From Nepenthes gracilis (Eukaryota; Streptophyta; Magnoliopsida; Caryophyllales; Nepenthaceae): 64,000 bases of DNA. Shown piece after piece: positions 44,359-58,059 of this stretch. The notes under the pieces were generated by a model. It saw nothing but the letters and a program-made list of their open reading frames with translations. It had not been told where the DNA came from and ran no database searches. How positions within the stretch are numbered: the first letter of the stretch is position 1; every line of letters starts with the position of its first letter. Where the stretch lies: assembly GCA_033239525.1 (NCBI GenBank), contig BSYO01000016.1, forward strand, positions 10,985,045 through 11,049,044. The letters are read 5' to 3'. Position numbers and translations under genes: made by a program.

Positions 44359-45870
44359 TAGCGTCACCACGACGAAGGAAGAGGGAAGAAGACAACTGCA
44401 TAACGAAATTTTGCGCCTTTAAGCAAACAAGGGATGTGAAACCTAAAAGGATTCTTAGCACTTAAATAACCAGAATCCTCCAAGAAAACGGCGTCGTTTG
44501 AATGATGGAACACATTTTGCTTACCAACGGGGTCTCCCCACATGGTGGCACCCTGAAGTGTCACGCCTTCCTAAGGAGAGTCATTATGATGTAATGGCTC
44601 AAAGGTCTCCTACGCAATAAATGTGCTAATACCTTTAATTGATGTGATGACCGCCAGCGATGCTTCGCCTCCCGAGATAGAACAAGCCAGCGACCAGTCC
44701 CCTTTGCGTCCTCCTATCGATGGTCCCCGTTCGAGCTTGAGGATGGTCATTAGCCAAGGTGACCGGAAGTCACTGAGCGTTCGAAACAAGCTAGTGCTCG
44801 GGTGCATATGGCAGCGAGAGGGCCCTACAGCCCTTGAGTCATACCATGAAAGAAGAAATAGAGATACTTAGTGACATAAAGAATAAAGACAAAGGCTACT
44901 ACTTTTATTTATTGAAATTCTTCTTTACAAAGTACAAGGGTTGCAACAACAAAAGTAAAAAAGAAAAGATACAGCAATGAGCAAGAAGATTAGGATAGTG
45001 ACGTCACCAAAGGGGGCCAGCTTGGGGAACGTGAACACATCAGCTCATTCACGTAGCATCACTCAAACTCGATCCTACTCCCGGATTGACGTTGCCAATG
45101 CCGATTCACCACGGAAGTCGTGTCTAGACCGCCACAGTAGAAGGAAAGGCATCCATCATAGAATTCTCGACGGAGCCGCAACTCGCTCGCACAAACCCCA
45201 AAGGGACTTCAAGTTTTACCTCATCTCTTAGTAGCATATATGAACTACCAGCCACGGTAAGAGCTGGTAACAACACTCTATCGAGCGAATAGAATCCCCC
45301 TAAAACAGCGTGCTAGCCCAATTGCATCCTACCTACGGACTGGAGTCATGGCAAATCGTGAAGGACGCACATGATGATAGTAGAGTGGTCAAGCTACTCT
45401 CGTTACAACGAGGAATCACCCGTAGAAAGGACGTGATGACAGGCTTCAACAACTACACTAGATCTCCTACAAGTCTATCCTATCCCTTCATGGATCCCTG
45501 TAGGGAGCGAGGCAAGCTAAGGACATCGCATCACTTCTCCGAAGAATGGCTAAGCATGGATCTCCTCGATGGGGAACTCCTCAGTTTATGGCCGCGCCAA
45601 CACTCGATGAGCTCCTAGAGGGGTGCATAACCCAATGGCCGTCTATCATCAAATACGAAAGCCATCAATGTAGAGCTGAACTGCAGGATGCGAATCTTTT
45701 CCAACAAGGCTCTGAATCTCTGTGACGGATGAAAAGGCTGCATATTCGCATAGGAAAGGAGCGATACCATGACGGAACAAGAGCCAGCGTGTCTCGATGA
45801 AGGCCATGCGGATAACCATCTAGACCCACGATGGACATACCAGTCCACGGACATTTGGCTATCCTTAGGC
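44359..45870 (+). other. 3' untranslated region of the Tat-type element
   Basis: Non-coding with scattered short ORFs and no recognised domain. It ends at the polypurine tract. Confidence 0.4.
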
Positions 45871-45881
45871 ATAGGGGCTAG
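45871..45881 (+). other. Polypurine tract of the Tat-type element
   Basis: ATAGGGGCTAG directly before the 3' LTR. Confidence 0.65.
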
Positions 45882-46766
45882 TGGGTCCAACTCGGAGGCA
45901 AGCCAAGAGCAGCGAGGCCCAGTAGAGGGAGCGCCAGCCTAGTGGAGCAGTGAGGCTCAAATTCCCCGAAGGTCCAAAGGACTTTGGAAAGCGGCCCACG
46001 TGGCAGCCCAGAACAATGGCCAAACAGTGCAGTGCTGTAGCCTGATGAGGTAGCTATAGGCGGAAAGAGCTTGCCCAGAGAATGCTAACTAATGAGGGAA
46101 AAGTCAATTTTGCAAGTTGCGGCGCACATTGTTCTTTTAAGCCACCCAGCCAATCCTTGTGCGAGCTCCTTACCAAGCATGGTCAACGTTCGATGACGGT
46201 CTTCGCGCCATTGTATGACAACAATTGACACCGCTGGCTACCGCCAGCAGTTAGTAGCCAGTGAATCCCGACTTGCCACATGTCGGAGATTCCCGTGCCC
46301 AAAATCCTCCACCATGGAGCTTATTAATATCCTTTGCTTCAACAAGAGAAGGATCCCCGATCCGATTATGATCAAAACTCCTGATCCTAGAATCATCCAG
46401 AAGGTCACAAACTCTAAAAGTCTTTATTGAGTAATTTTAATGAGCTACTCCCTGTAGTGCAAATTGCGAAGCCTAGCCTCTCATAATTGCTCAACGAGTC
46501 TCACACTCTTACATTCTCACATCCCCCACCGCATCTTTACATTCATTTCTACATTTCTCCATTTATTGCGGAAGATATCTGACTTGAGTGTCGTAATATT
46601 TTTGGTCAGAGAATATTTCGCTGACCTCTGACCTCTTATTCGTAATTTGTATTGTGTAGGGCCCAAGTTAAGAAGAGTAGAGACTAAACCCATTTGAGAT
46701 CCAAGCCAGACGTAAAATTCGAAGGCTCCCTAATCCATTGGAGAATCCGAACCGATGGACGCAACA
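45882..46766 (+). repeat. 3' LTR, full length (885 bp)
   Basis: It starts TGGGTCCAACTCGG, ends GGACGCAACA and is followed by GTTAC. The last 260 bp have no counterpart on the left because of the internal deletion. Confidence 0.85.
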
Positions 46767-46771
46767 GTTAC
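46767..46771. repeat. Target-site duplication (right)
   Basis: GTTAC, identical to 36090-36094. Confidence 0.85.
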
Positions 46772-47184
46772 ATAAACTATTAAATTTAAAAAAAGATCAC
46801 GTGAAACATAATAGGATCTATGTCATGGGCCAACTAGCTTGTAACTGACTATAGATCAAAATATTTAGTCATATTACATATAATTTAGTACTATTTGTTA
46901 AATGCTGCGTCTAATACGACTGGCGATGGGTTAGGTTGGGCCAAAGTTACTACCTCTATTACATATTTAATTGGTGGGAATAAAATTTCTATTCCTACCT
47001 TATTCCTTTGTAAATATTTATTTTACTATTGGTTATATTTTAATAAGAAATAAATATTTTTGAAGGAATAGTTATTCCTAGATCTCAGGAAAAAACGACT
47101 ACCATTTCCTCATTAATATTAATTATTCTCGGGTAGTTAAAAATAACTATTCCCGCATCATTTTTTTTATATTATGAAAATATC

Positions 47185-47224
<40 letters not shown>

Positions 47225-47652
47225 CATATAATTATTTAATAAATATTTATTATATACACATAATATTATATATATAATATTTAATAAATATTTAATGCGT
47301 AATATTACCTATTATATAACAATACATAAATAATATATTAAATATAATATTTAATAATACATAATATTATATTAAATAATTAATAAATATTTAATATATA
47401 CAATAACTATATATACATAATATTTAATATGTAATATTACGTATTATATAATAATATACAATATTATATCAAATAATTAATAAATATTTAATATATACAC
47501 ATAATTATATATATATATAATATTTAATAAATATTTAATATATATACGTAATTATATATCGGTAATGTATATTTAATTTTATATATTATATTAAATAATT
47601 ATTAAATATATATTTTTATGATAAAAATATATGTTATATTAAAAAATAATTT

Positions 47653-47690
<38 letters not shown>

Positions 47691-47895
47691 TAATATTATT
47701 TTATTAAATAAAGTTAAAAAAAAGTTATTAAGGTAAATTTTTATATTATTTTATAAATTAAATATTAAAATATTAATTTTTAATTTAATTTATTTTAATA
47801 ATTAAATATAAAAATAATAATTTTTAAGCATTGTTTCTGCCAAAGTTAGTTCCTACCATTCCAGAGCAATTCATTGAGGAGAGAAGTTAACAACA
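46772..47895. repeat. AT-rich flank with MITE-like DNA and long TA/ATTTAATA tracts upstream of the PPR gene
   Basis: At about 46970-47165 there are GGAATAnnnATTCC words as in the MITE at 25351. From about 47180 to 47700 the DNA is almost pure A+T, with TATATA runs (47190-47216, 47656-47690) and repeated AATATTTAATA. The PPR gene promoter must lie at its right end; no unique TATA box can be picked out. Confidence 0.6.
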
Positions 47896-50800
47896 ATGCA
47901 CTTGTCCATATTTCAAAATCATTTCTCAGCTGTTCACATCTGTCAATTCAAATCCATTTCTGCCAGCAAATCTCTCCAATTTCTTCAAATTTATCCTGCA
48001 AGATTCGCTGAAGTACCGTTTAGGCTGGGAATTGGGAGCTCCCAACGAGGCGTAATCAGCATGAGAGACAGAAGCAAGAATCGGAAGCCATTGCAGAAAG
48101 GAAGGAACCTTAGCATCGAAGACATCCAAACTGTTCAGGCGCTGAAGAGAGCAAAAAAAGATGGACAGTTTTTGGAGCAGGTGTTCAATTTGAGGTTCAA
48201 ACGTCTATTGAAGTTTGATATGGTGGCTGTTCTTCGCGAGCTTATTAGGCAAAACGAATGCCTCCTCGCCCTTAAGGTATGAAGCCGATTCTAATTTTCG
48301 TTTTTCTTTTTGGGTAGTATCACTAGAAAATAAATGTTTGTGCCATTAAACTTGAGAAGGCATCATCTGAACTGCCTATTCTAATTGATCTGTTTTGCTA
48401 GTAGTATTTTTACGAGAGCAAATTTGATGAGGGGAATCAAGCAACGGGGCAGCTTTTCTGAACTGGAAGAGAAAATGTTCTCCACTGAAAATAATTTCCA
48501 ACGCGTATGCTGGAAAAACTGCCTATGTTATCTTGCTTGTTCGATATGGTTTGAAGTGTTAGACAATTTATAAATGAAGAATTCAAAGAGTTTCGGACGA
48601 AATAATTATTAACCGGGAAATTCCTTAAGAAGTGGATGGCCCGCGATAGATGTGGCTAGTGAGAAGAGTGCCCGAGAGAGGGAAAGGGTTTCTCAAAGGG
48701 CCATATTTGGTTAGGAATTGCATGTAAGATGCATAAATTAGCCAACTTATGCGTGGCTCAGCCTTTTGCCTATTAAGGGTTATTGTTGCCGTTCTTTTAG
48801 GCATAGAAAATCCAACCAGCTTCTGTGCTGTCGAGGTGGAAGGCTGTATTGCTGTCACATTGTTTCTTCTACTTTGTGGTTGATTTGGCATGCGGTGATT
48901 CCCATCTTATGGCTTTCTATAATGGCTGAGGTTTTAGTAGAAATGCATAGTTCTACTCTTAGGAGGTTACCGGTATGAAATGCTTACCTCTAGGTTTTAG
49001 CTATGTCTTGTCAATTGTTCCAAGATGTTATAAATTGGCTGGCAAAGGGTTTGGTTGTGGTTGAACTTGTGAGAATAGGAACACCCTAATAAACTACCGT
49101 TTAGACAATTTGGTAGAGTAGAAACACAACAAATATGTATATTTAAGAAACGTAAAGGATACTCGTTTCTAGAGATCAATCAATTATCCAACAAGTGAAT
49201 CATTACCAAAAATAATACTATATACAGTGCAGAGAATAAAATCAACGCAAGTATTGGTGAAGAAGGAAAATTTAAAAAACGAACCAGTTTTCAAGTAAAA
49301 CCTCCATGGCTTCTTCAGCCAATGAAAACAAAAAAATAATTTAAAAATCAACTCATAACTTAGGTGGCATAGATATATCAAACAATAACTAACTTGCTTT
49401 TGGTTCGTAACCCCTTCCAAAGAACTCTTTAGTAGTAATTGAATTGGACAACTTTCGGTCATTTTACAAATCTTGCTTCACCATTTAGTGAATCTTCAAA
49501 CACTATTGAAAACCATGTCCACACCACAAATGGAACTACAAAGGTTCACATATTAGAACAAGTGTTTAAGGTTGCTAGAACGTTTATGAATGCGAAAACC
49601 TTGGCAATTTGGCCTCGAAAACAAAGGAAATTATGTTCTCCTTGGAAAGATCTCTTCTTGAACAATAGCAATCTCTTAAAGCTCAATGCAATCAATAGTT
49701 GTCTGCTTGGGTTTAAAGAATAGGAACACCCTAATCAACTATTGTTTAAACCGTTTGGTAGAGCGGAGACACAACATATATGAATATTTAATACACATAA
49801 AGGATATTTGTTTCTAGATATTGTAAAGATTAATCAATTATTTAACAAGTGAATCATCAACAATAATAATAGCATACACATTGCAAAAAAATAAAACCAA
49901 CTTAAGTATTAGTGAAGAAGGAAAGTTTCGAAAACCAATCAGTTTTTGAGTAAAACCCTCGGAGTTTCTCCAATCAATGAAAGAACAATAATGGGAAAGT
50001 CAACTTATAACCCATATGGTACAGACACACTAAACAATAGCTAAATTGTCTAGCTAGCAAATCTCTAAATACTATTGAAAGTCTAGTGTTCATGTCACCA
50101 ACAGATTTGCAAAGTCTTACTGGCTGGAATATGTGTTTAAGTTTGGTAGAAAGTTCACAGAATGAGAAAACTCTGGCAATTCATTCTCAAAAGGCAAAGG
50201 AAATGATTTCTCTTTGGATAGATCTCTTCTTATACAATAGCAGTCTCTCACAGCTCAATGCATTCAATAGTTAATTGCTAAGGTTAAAAGAAGTATATAC
50301 AATGAGATTTGAAAACAGGGCTAGAAAAAGCTTATTTAGAGCTAAAATAGGGAACCACCACACGTGTGCAGGTCATATGTGCATCAAGTGTGAGCCTTTA
50401 GCAACCAATGCATGTGCGTCCCTCAAGACACATCAGACACAGAGTTATTAGGAGAACACACACATACGTAGGTTAGGTGCACATTAGGCTTAAAGTTATT
50501 GGAAGAAATGCACTCATGTGCAGGACATACATGCCTTAGGTGTGGAGATATTGGAAAAAATATGCTGATGCGCTGAGTCCTTATCCACATGCTGCTTGTG
50601 CATCATTCAAGCGTGAATTAGACAAACAGTTTTCTAATCATGGAATTTGCCAATAATATATATTTCTAACAAAACTAACTAGTAAAGAGGTGTTTGGGGT
50701 TGAGCTAAAGAGCTTGTAATATCAACCAATGTGATATGGAGTTTAGGCCTCTTCAAGAACTGAGCTGAACAGCTTTCCCTAAGGCAGAAATGATGAGCTG

Positions 50801-52651
50801 TCAGCTCCATCCAGAATAAGTAAATATTCATGCCTTATTTGGGCCAAATTAGGCATTTAGCCTAATCAAAATGGCATATGGATGTGTTGTGACCTCATTT
50901 GGGTCCATAATCAATACTGGTCCATTTCAGGATTTATCATCAAGTCATATCATTGATCACGGGAAGAGAGGTGAAATGAAAGGACAAGGCCATATGCCCG
51001 TTTGGCTCATCTTAGAACTCAAATTGCTCCAGTACAATAGATCGACAGGTGGAGCTTTGCCTTGGAGAAAATGCAACAATATAGAAAAGTTTACTCCACC
51101 AAATAAGATGCTTGAACATACCACAACTACCATATGCAGAGAGGATGATCCTCGAACTCGGGAAGGTAGATGCAAGGATTGGTGATTGAGGATCTATATA
51201 TAGTTTTTAATATCTTTGAGACCAAGTAAGAGATGCTTTTTTATAAGACATGAATATTATATGGTAAGGACATCGAATCCTTGGTGTTGAATTAGGTCAA
51301 GAGGAAGAAGTTGCTCGAGCTCCGTGGAACATAGTTGTTAAACGAACTCAGTTATTGGGTCTCATCTCGGAATTATTGGTTGAAACTTATTTGTGCTGTA
51401 CCTTAAAAGCTTAGCAGTTTGTTTTCCACAAGGCATTATTATTTTTACTAACTTACAATACACAAATTACTCAAACTCAATTGCTGGCAATCCTATTAGA
51501 AACTTGAGTTCAGTTTAGAAACTTATGTTCAGTTTCTTAAGCTTGACTAATGATTTAGTCAAATTGATGAGTCTATTTGGGTTGAGTAATATTCAATTTA
51601 TTTACAGTTTTAGCTATGATAGTTAGATGTCAATAAAAAAATGCAGCTATTAATAACACCCTTATTTTCAATAACAACTATCATTTAAATAATTAACAGA
51701 GTAATTACTTAAATTTCTTCACTTAATTAACAATGCACAAACAACAGATTTTCTTAAATCATACGAATCATTAGACAATAAGTGAAATGTTTATTATGAG
51801 GAACATAATTTTGGCTCCACATAATGTGTGGCATTATTGTACCTTTCAACGTGTAAAAAAAATCATTCATAATGAGTAAAGAGTCACATTAAATTGTTTG
51901 GTAGTTCTATAAACAAATTTGTAATGAAATCTCCATTTCCTAGCAAAGTTTTCAGAAAACAACTGTAATTTTCCTCAACTAAACATAATCTATATAAATA
52001 TTTTTTTAATTTTTATTTTTCATTAGTAAGTCAAAGGTTATACCCCCATGAATTTATTCTTTACATCAACTAAACTGCAAATCTTTAGCATCTTAAGATG
52101 AGGTTGCCCATTTCTCCTTTTCGATGGGATAAAAACTACCATGGTTACTTGTATTTAGGTTTTGGCTTGTGCAGTCATTATATGTCTCTGCTTTTACTGA
52201 CAAAGTTCAAGTGCACTGCTCGTGTGATCTGATTGATGCCATTTTCCTGGTTTAGGTTTTCGAAGATGTTCGAATGGAATACTGGTATAGGCCTCAAGTT
52301 TTACTATATGCTGATATGATCACAGCTTTAGCTAATAATCAGATGTTTAAAGAGACCAAACTTATTTTCTCAACTTTGAAAAAGGAAAGTGATTTGCAGC
52401 CTGATGCTGAGGGTTTCAATGCTCTATTAAGAACTCTAGTTAACTTTAACATTACTGGCCTGGCAATTGATTGTTTTCGGTTGATGAAAGCATTAGAATG
52501 TCTGCCAGATAAGCTGTCTTTCAAAATGTTAATACAATATTTGGAATCCAACGGAGAAAAAGATTTGGCATCTACTGTAAGGGATGAAGCTCGAAATGCC
52601 TTTTGGTCTCTAGAGTTTCTGGATGAGAGTGAAGAGACTATTGTGGCTTGA
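47896..52651 (+). CDS. THA8L: Short PPR protein, THYLAKOID ASSEMBLY 8 / THA8-like family (2 exons, 258 aa)
   Basis: Exon 1 is 47896-48276, the intron of 3979 bp is GT-AG and phase 0, and exon 2 is 52256-52651 with a TGA stop. The start ATG lies in a good plant context (AACAACAATGC). Residues 1 to about 55 are basic and rich in Ser and Phe, as in a transit peptide. Then come SKNRKPLQKGRNLS, IQTVQALKRAKKD and MVAVLRELIRQN. Exon 2 opens VFEDVRMEYWYRPQ and carries three to four PPR-like helical pairs (LYADMITAL, FNALLRTLVN, LSFKMLIQYLESNG). This layout and length fit the THA8 family, small P-class PPR proteins that bind RNA and act in group II intron splicing in chloroplasts. Whether it is THA8 or THA8-like needs a tree. 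No lesion is seen. Confidence 0.87.
49072..50293. repeat. Tandem duplication in the PPR gene intron (units of about 650 and 570 bp)
   Basis: AGAATAGGAACACCCTAAT begins both units (about 49072 and 49724). Shared landmarks are CAAGTGAATCAT, GTGAAGAAGGAAA, GATCTCTTCTT..AACAATAGCA and AGCTCAATGCA.TCAATAGTT. They are diverged and non-coding. Confidence 0.8.
50355..50575. repeat. Imperfect tandem repeat of about 85 bp in the PPR gene intron
   Basis: Two to three units share GTGCAGG.CATA.GTGC..AGGTGTG and an AGTTATTGGA-like end. Confidence 0.45.
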
Positions 52652-55502
52652 AATCCCTTTGTATAAAACTATTTCATTTATGGGGTTCATAAAGCTGAGT
52701 TTTAAGGTCATGTTTGCCAAAAGCCAAGCTGACTGAAAGCCATGAAATGGACATAGCTTCAGTTGCAAAGGGATGCCTTTGTTCTCTATAATTTCTTGTG
52801 CTGGAAACTTTGCCTATGAGTAGGATGCGTAGGCAGAGCATTATTCTTACCTTCGATTAGAACAACACAGAATTGTGGACAGTATACTGTCTTCTTGCAG
52901 TGTCATCATGTGTATCAGTTGTAGATATATCAGTATTGGATGATATGCATCGATATTAGATATATCAAAAACAAAAAAATTTCTAAAAATTATAAGTTGG
53001 CTGGGTATATCGACTGATATATCGGCTAATATATCGTGATGTATCATCGATATGAAAACATATCGAAATAATGTCGTAACATTGGGAAATATTGGTATCA
53101 AGGAGCCTTGATATATTTACATATCGGCCGATATTTGTGTTAGTGATTGCCATTTTTTATCTTGGTTACTAATGCTGCCACAAGCAAGAGGAACCACAAC
53201 CAGGTTTTGCTTTGACTATTCGATGTTTCATACTAATAGTAATTGCTATGACACTGATTCTTCAAGGTTGTATTTTCTTAAGCGTGTTGATCTCGGTATT
53301 AACCCAACTGTAATTTGAAAAACTGGCTGTCAGCCCAATGTGCCCATCATTTAAACTGAACTTTATCAGGCAGTCTAGGGAGTCGAGAAAATATTAGAAG
53401 TCCTTCAGATGCAGACGGATCAGTTTTACTTCTACCATTCTCTTCCTTTTTCTTCTTGAAGGCGGCATAAAATCATTCAATTGGACTCTGTCTTATTCCA
53501 GCCAAAAAAAAAAAGGTATTTCAGACAATACTTCTTAACATACATTGATCACATTGATTTGTTGTTGGTAGCTTGCCAAGTATGCCTCTCCTCCCTGCCC
53601 TCTGTGCACACACGTGTATGCGCATGCTTTTGATGACATTTCACTAAATTACAGTGGCTAATGGAAAATATTTCTGTCACAAGTTAGTGAGAGCTTTAAC
53701 TTACTATATCTGGCCATGGCTGCTGTTCACAAGCCTTAAATTATGTATGAATATGGTAAAACGTTATTTTGATGACACGATCAAGCAATTTGAATTGACT
53801 AACGAGCTGAAAACTGAGGGGATAGAAAACCACATCATTCGGCCATGCCACTAATGTCCCTTTTAGGTGCATGTTCAAATCCCAGTGGCCAGCTCCCCCT
53901 CTCCCTGGGGAAAAAAGAGAGGAATCTTATACATCTGTTTCATCTTCTTCTGCATATTGAATATATTAAACTAAGGATGTAAGAGGATATGTAATTGCAA
54001 TTTCAGCCAAAGCATCTCCTTACTAATTTTTCATTCCATTTAAAGTTACATGCAATAGCTGACCTAAAGTGCCAGTCTTGGTGGTATATAATGCTAGATG
54101 CTTTATGCTTACGGGCTTTTTCTCTCTTTCTTTTTCTAATTTTGACTATGGCCAAATCTTTGGGCTGCTTGGACAAATTGGATGATTAATGGGTGGTTGA
54201 TCCACTGAGTGCTAGTTTGATGCTCACGAGCTCTTTATCATATCTCTGAAATTCCAGTTGCAGAAATTTTGTCCTGCCCTCATTTCACTGCATTGATATA
54301 TTGATTTTGGCTTGTCATTTTTTTGGAAATGTTTCCCTTCAATTGTTCGACCAAATTGCCAATCTGACAGAGCAGCATTGAATGATTTCTTCCACATCTG
54401 GTTGTCCCCTTGAAAGATAGAGGCTTCCCCTTAAGATTGACACTGCATTGCCAAGACTGACATCAATATGGTGCCATTGGCATCCATCCTGATTTTGGAC
54501 CCTTAAATTTGATCGCCATGAACTCACCATTTAACCCCACATCAGATATGTGGAAAATATTGCTAACATAATATTTTCCTATATCATGACAAAATCACGA
54601 CATTGCGGTATGGCAACAAACTCATCATTCAAGCTCGATGCACTTTCTTTACCAGAAGGGAACAATTTCTATGACAGAAATCTTATTTTGGCTATGGAAG
54701 CAAAGTTGTGGCTGACATAATTAGAACCATTTATTTCTTTGGTGTATGTTGCAGTAGCAGACGTCCATTCTTTATCTGTAAATTCCCATTTCTTCATCAC
54801 TTGCAGCTGAGGAAATTTATCTATATGATAATATTGACCACATGATGATGATTTGAAGGGTGCCCATTTTGAGGCAGTCAGTAGTTCTTCGGTGAGATGG
54901 TGTTGGAGCTTGAATATCTTTTCCCTTTTTCTTCCCCTTGCTTGCTTTTCTTTCTCTTCTTACTATTATCCTTTCATCTTTTTATTTTAGATTTTTTATA
55001 TTTTCAAATGAAGATTATAAAACAAGTTTTAATATATTTCAATGTATTGTTATTATCCTAGTGACTGAAATTGTTATGATAAAATGCTCATTATGAAGAT
55101 AAGATAGGAGAGTAAGCATAATTTGATAGATAATTTTAAAGTAAAAAGACAAATATTATTTAAATATAATTGTTTGAATTAATGTAATTATTCTAACAGA
55201 CTTTGATTAGAACATGTGTTTTTTAAAAATGTCGTGAGTAGGCATGATGGTTGTAAACAAACACAATTATTTACGATAAACGTCTCACATATGAATGACG
55301 AATCTTTATAGCACTTATTGGCTCTTACGTGACATTGTAAATTTCTTTTTCGCTTTTTATTGTTGTTCATCTAAACTTCAACAGTTATTTAAGTAACTTA
55401 AATTTTAACTTTCATTTAACTAAACATATTTTTATAATATATTTGTCTAAAAAATTGTCATTTGTAGTTTGTTTTGAAGAAGTACTAGGAAAAAATAAAT
55501 AT
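52652..55502. other. Intergenic DNA downstream of the PPR gene
   Basis: The 3' UTR of the PPR gene lies at the left end. Nothing else coding is recognised. Confidence 0.5.
52895..53130. repeat. ATATCGGCCGATAT-type dispersed repeat
   Basis: Dense GATATATCGG, CCGATAT and ATCGATAT words. Part matches the reverse complement of 19855-20000. Ends and class unknown. Confidence 0.55.
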
Positions 55503-56195
55503 TGATGGGTATGGTTAAAAATGCGTTGTCCAAATACTCAGTTGGATAAAAGGTTTAAATGTTAACGATCTAACAGAAAATGCCACAGAGTCCATTAGGT
55601 AATAACGCTCGAATATCTAAACTAAATAGTAAAGCTTGAATAGCTAGACATTAAATAATTACAATGAGCGATTAAAGTGAGGTTATAGTTGGAAATCAGG
55701 TGATCCTATTATTAAATAAAGATGGTCGTTACACATTGTTAATAACGTTTCTTACCACTAATCCAAAGTGGTGTTATGTATACACATTGATCTTAGGTGC
55801 TAATTAGTTAAATGGTGTCTCTGATTATAAATAAAGTTTCTCTCCAAAGAGAAAAAGAAAAAATGTTATTCAATCAGTTGAATACACAAAAGGAGTTTAG
55901 TTATCTAAATATACATTCATTCATATCATTTTTTATTTCCTATATTTTCTTCCACAAAATCTTTCAAAATCTATTAGAAATATCTGTTAGAAATTTATTA
56001 AAAAATTACTAATTTGAGCGTTAGAGGATATATCGGGAGTGATTTTTATATGCCTCTTACATCTAGTTTATTTTATCATGGTGCACAAAATTTTGATTTA
56101 TAATTACAAAGATTGAACCCGTTTGCATTTGGATATTTAAACAAAGCAATTGGCTCTTTAATTCGTACGACAATCTGGATTCTTAAAATGTATTA
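55503..56195 (+). repeat. Putative 5' LTR of the Tat-type relic
   Basis: It starts TGATGGGTATGG, as the LTRs at 6291 and 16804 do on their strand. The right border is fixed by the primer site; the terminal CA is decayed to TA. The left border is inferred. Confidence 0.5.
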
Positions 56196-56214
56196 TTGGT
56201 GCCGCATGTGGGAA
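56196..56214 (+). other. Primer-binding site (decayed)
   Basis: TTGGTGCCGCATGTGGGAA resembles the TTGGCGCCGTCTG site at 5307-5290, with C-to-T type change. Confidence 0.65.
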
Positions 56215-56869
56215 TAAGAAATAATCAAGTCACTCAAACGTGATAATCAAATCACTAATTCAAAGAGAGAACATGGTCAATACTAGGGCCCAGTCAAGCA
56301 TGCTACCTAAGGATATCATTTCTCATGGCGATGACTTGACATAGGATGGTTATGGAAATGCTCGTTTGACCACAAATATAAATATGGAAACGTTGGTGGC
56401 CTAGGTCGACTCCATGTCCAAGGTTCTCAAGTCCATTTGGAATAGATTGGAGGGACACTCGTTAGGATCTCCATCTTCTAATTCTCAACTTTTGCATCTA
56501 GAAGGAGGAATCAAAGGAAAAAGTAACCATCCAAGGAGATAATTTCGTAGCCTAAAGACCTTAAAACTCAAGAAGCCTTGAGTGATAGAATTTAGACTTG
56601 GCTAAAAGGTTGATTAAATTTCAAAACCTAAGAGGAAAGCCCGTAATAACGAGACCTGCATTGTTCCTGAGATGTTGGAAAACTTTGACTTGTAGCAAAA
56701 TTTATGTAGCAGTCTTCCGAGAAAAGTCTATAGCTGACAAGTCCCATAGGTTTTGTTGAACCATTCAAAGTTAAGAATATTTCTCAATACGAAGAGGGTT
56801 GCATCCGCATCTCAGGTGGAGGAGAGAATTAAAAAGATTGAGTAGTAGCTATTTTGAGGAAGCACGGAT

Positions 56870-57605
56870 AGACATTCGGGTGACTTAGCTAGGTCGTCAT
56901 TTATAAGGGAGATCAGGATATATCGACTCCCTCTCAAATTTAAAATGCAAACCTTCGAATCCTATGATGGCAATTCTAATCCTATGGACCATTTAGATCA
57001 TTTTCGTATATTGTTAGGGTTCTAGGGCCTGGATGTTCTGACCTTATGTCTCTACTTCTCGTTAACCCTCAAATGAGATGCCCGAATTTAGTTTTACTGA
57101 TTGGCACCAAATTCAATTCGAATATTTTAGGAGCTGGCAGATAATTTTCTATCGCAGTTTACCTTTAGCAGGATGGAAGAAAAGTAGTCATGACACCTTA
57201 CTCATATTCGACAAGTGCTAAAAGAAAGTCTAAAGTGCTTCTTAGCTTGGTTTAACATGAATGTCTGAGGAATATCCCTATGAGATGAAATTGAATTCTT
57301 TTATGGTGACCGTACAGTTGAGCAAATTTTTTAAATATTTGGTTTAATAAGAGCCTATGACCTTTCTTGAGGTGGAAACCATTACCTGTGCGTATATCAT
57401 CGTAGAAAAGGCTAACGAAATAAAGAGGCCAGAGCTCACAGATTATATCTCAAGATCGATTGGTGGAAAAAAGAGGAACGGTGATAATTTCACCGTCCGA
57501 GATCCTAGAAAGCAACCAAGAATAAAATCGAGTGTCAGAAAAGAGTACAGATCTTTGAACCTAACTCTTTTGAACGACATTTGGATGAATATTTTGATGT
57601 AGATT
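56870..57605 (+). pseudogene. gag relic
   Basis: IYRLPLKFKMQTFESYDG then SNPMDHLDHFR lies at about 56915-57010, and MTFLEVETITCAYIIVEKAN at 57357. These are the counterparts of LYDGDSDPVDHLYHFR and LTFREAESITRAY in the gag at 4614-4150. Many in-frame stops. Confidence 0.7.
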
Positions 57606-58059
57606 CGAAATGAGATATTCCTGAAGTTGTCCAAACTAGTCAAGAACTCGGAAGGTTGAGACCAATCAAAGTATTATTTTTACCATTAATTTTTAGGTCA
57701 TAGCACCGAGAACTGTTAAACTCTATAGGAGATTGAGACCCTTATTCAGAGAGGGTGTATTAATAAATTCTTAAGAGACCGGAACAAGTCCCTGGGAGTG
57801 CCAATAACAACAAGACACGACAGCAAGAACAATTATGTAATTGGGTAGTGATTGGAGTAGTAAACATAATATCAATAAGGCCACTCAAAAATAAAGCTTT
57901 GGACCACCATGAGAAAACTTCCAAGAGCAAAAAACATAGGTTAGGAATAAGGAATGATGTCATTAGTTTTAATAATGATGATATGACTCATCTAGTAACT
58001 CGTCCTTATCCTCTTGTTGCATTTGTACTCGTTTTGGATGGTACCCTTAATTACCAAAT

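Larger units (their letters stand above)
36095..46766 (+). mobile_element. Tat-type Ty3/gypsy element, internally deleted, with a nested solo LTR
   Basis: Direct repeats at 36095-36716 (truncated) and 45882-46766 start TGTTGGATCTAACTCG / TGGGTCCAACTCGG; the right copy ends GCAACA. GTTAC flanks both sides. Between them lie the last 77 codons of integrase, an 82-bp minisatellite, antisense ORF relics and a purine tract. PBS, gag, protease, RT and RNase H are missing. Subtracting the nested solo LTR and its duplicated target leaves about 7.6 kb. Confidence 0.85.

Noticed and set aside
44623..45618. Several plus-strand ORFs in the 3' region of the Tat-type element
   Set aside because: No recognised motif, different frames, and location in the known untranslated part of such elements.
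50871..51185. 104-codon ORF in the PPR gene intron
   Set aside because: No known domain, and splicing of the flanking exons is consistent without it.
53868..53900. GTTCAAATCCC, a possible tRNA or SINE B box
   Set aside because: No A box upstream, no tail or target duplication; too little to call a SINE.
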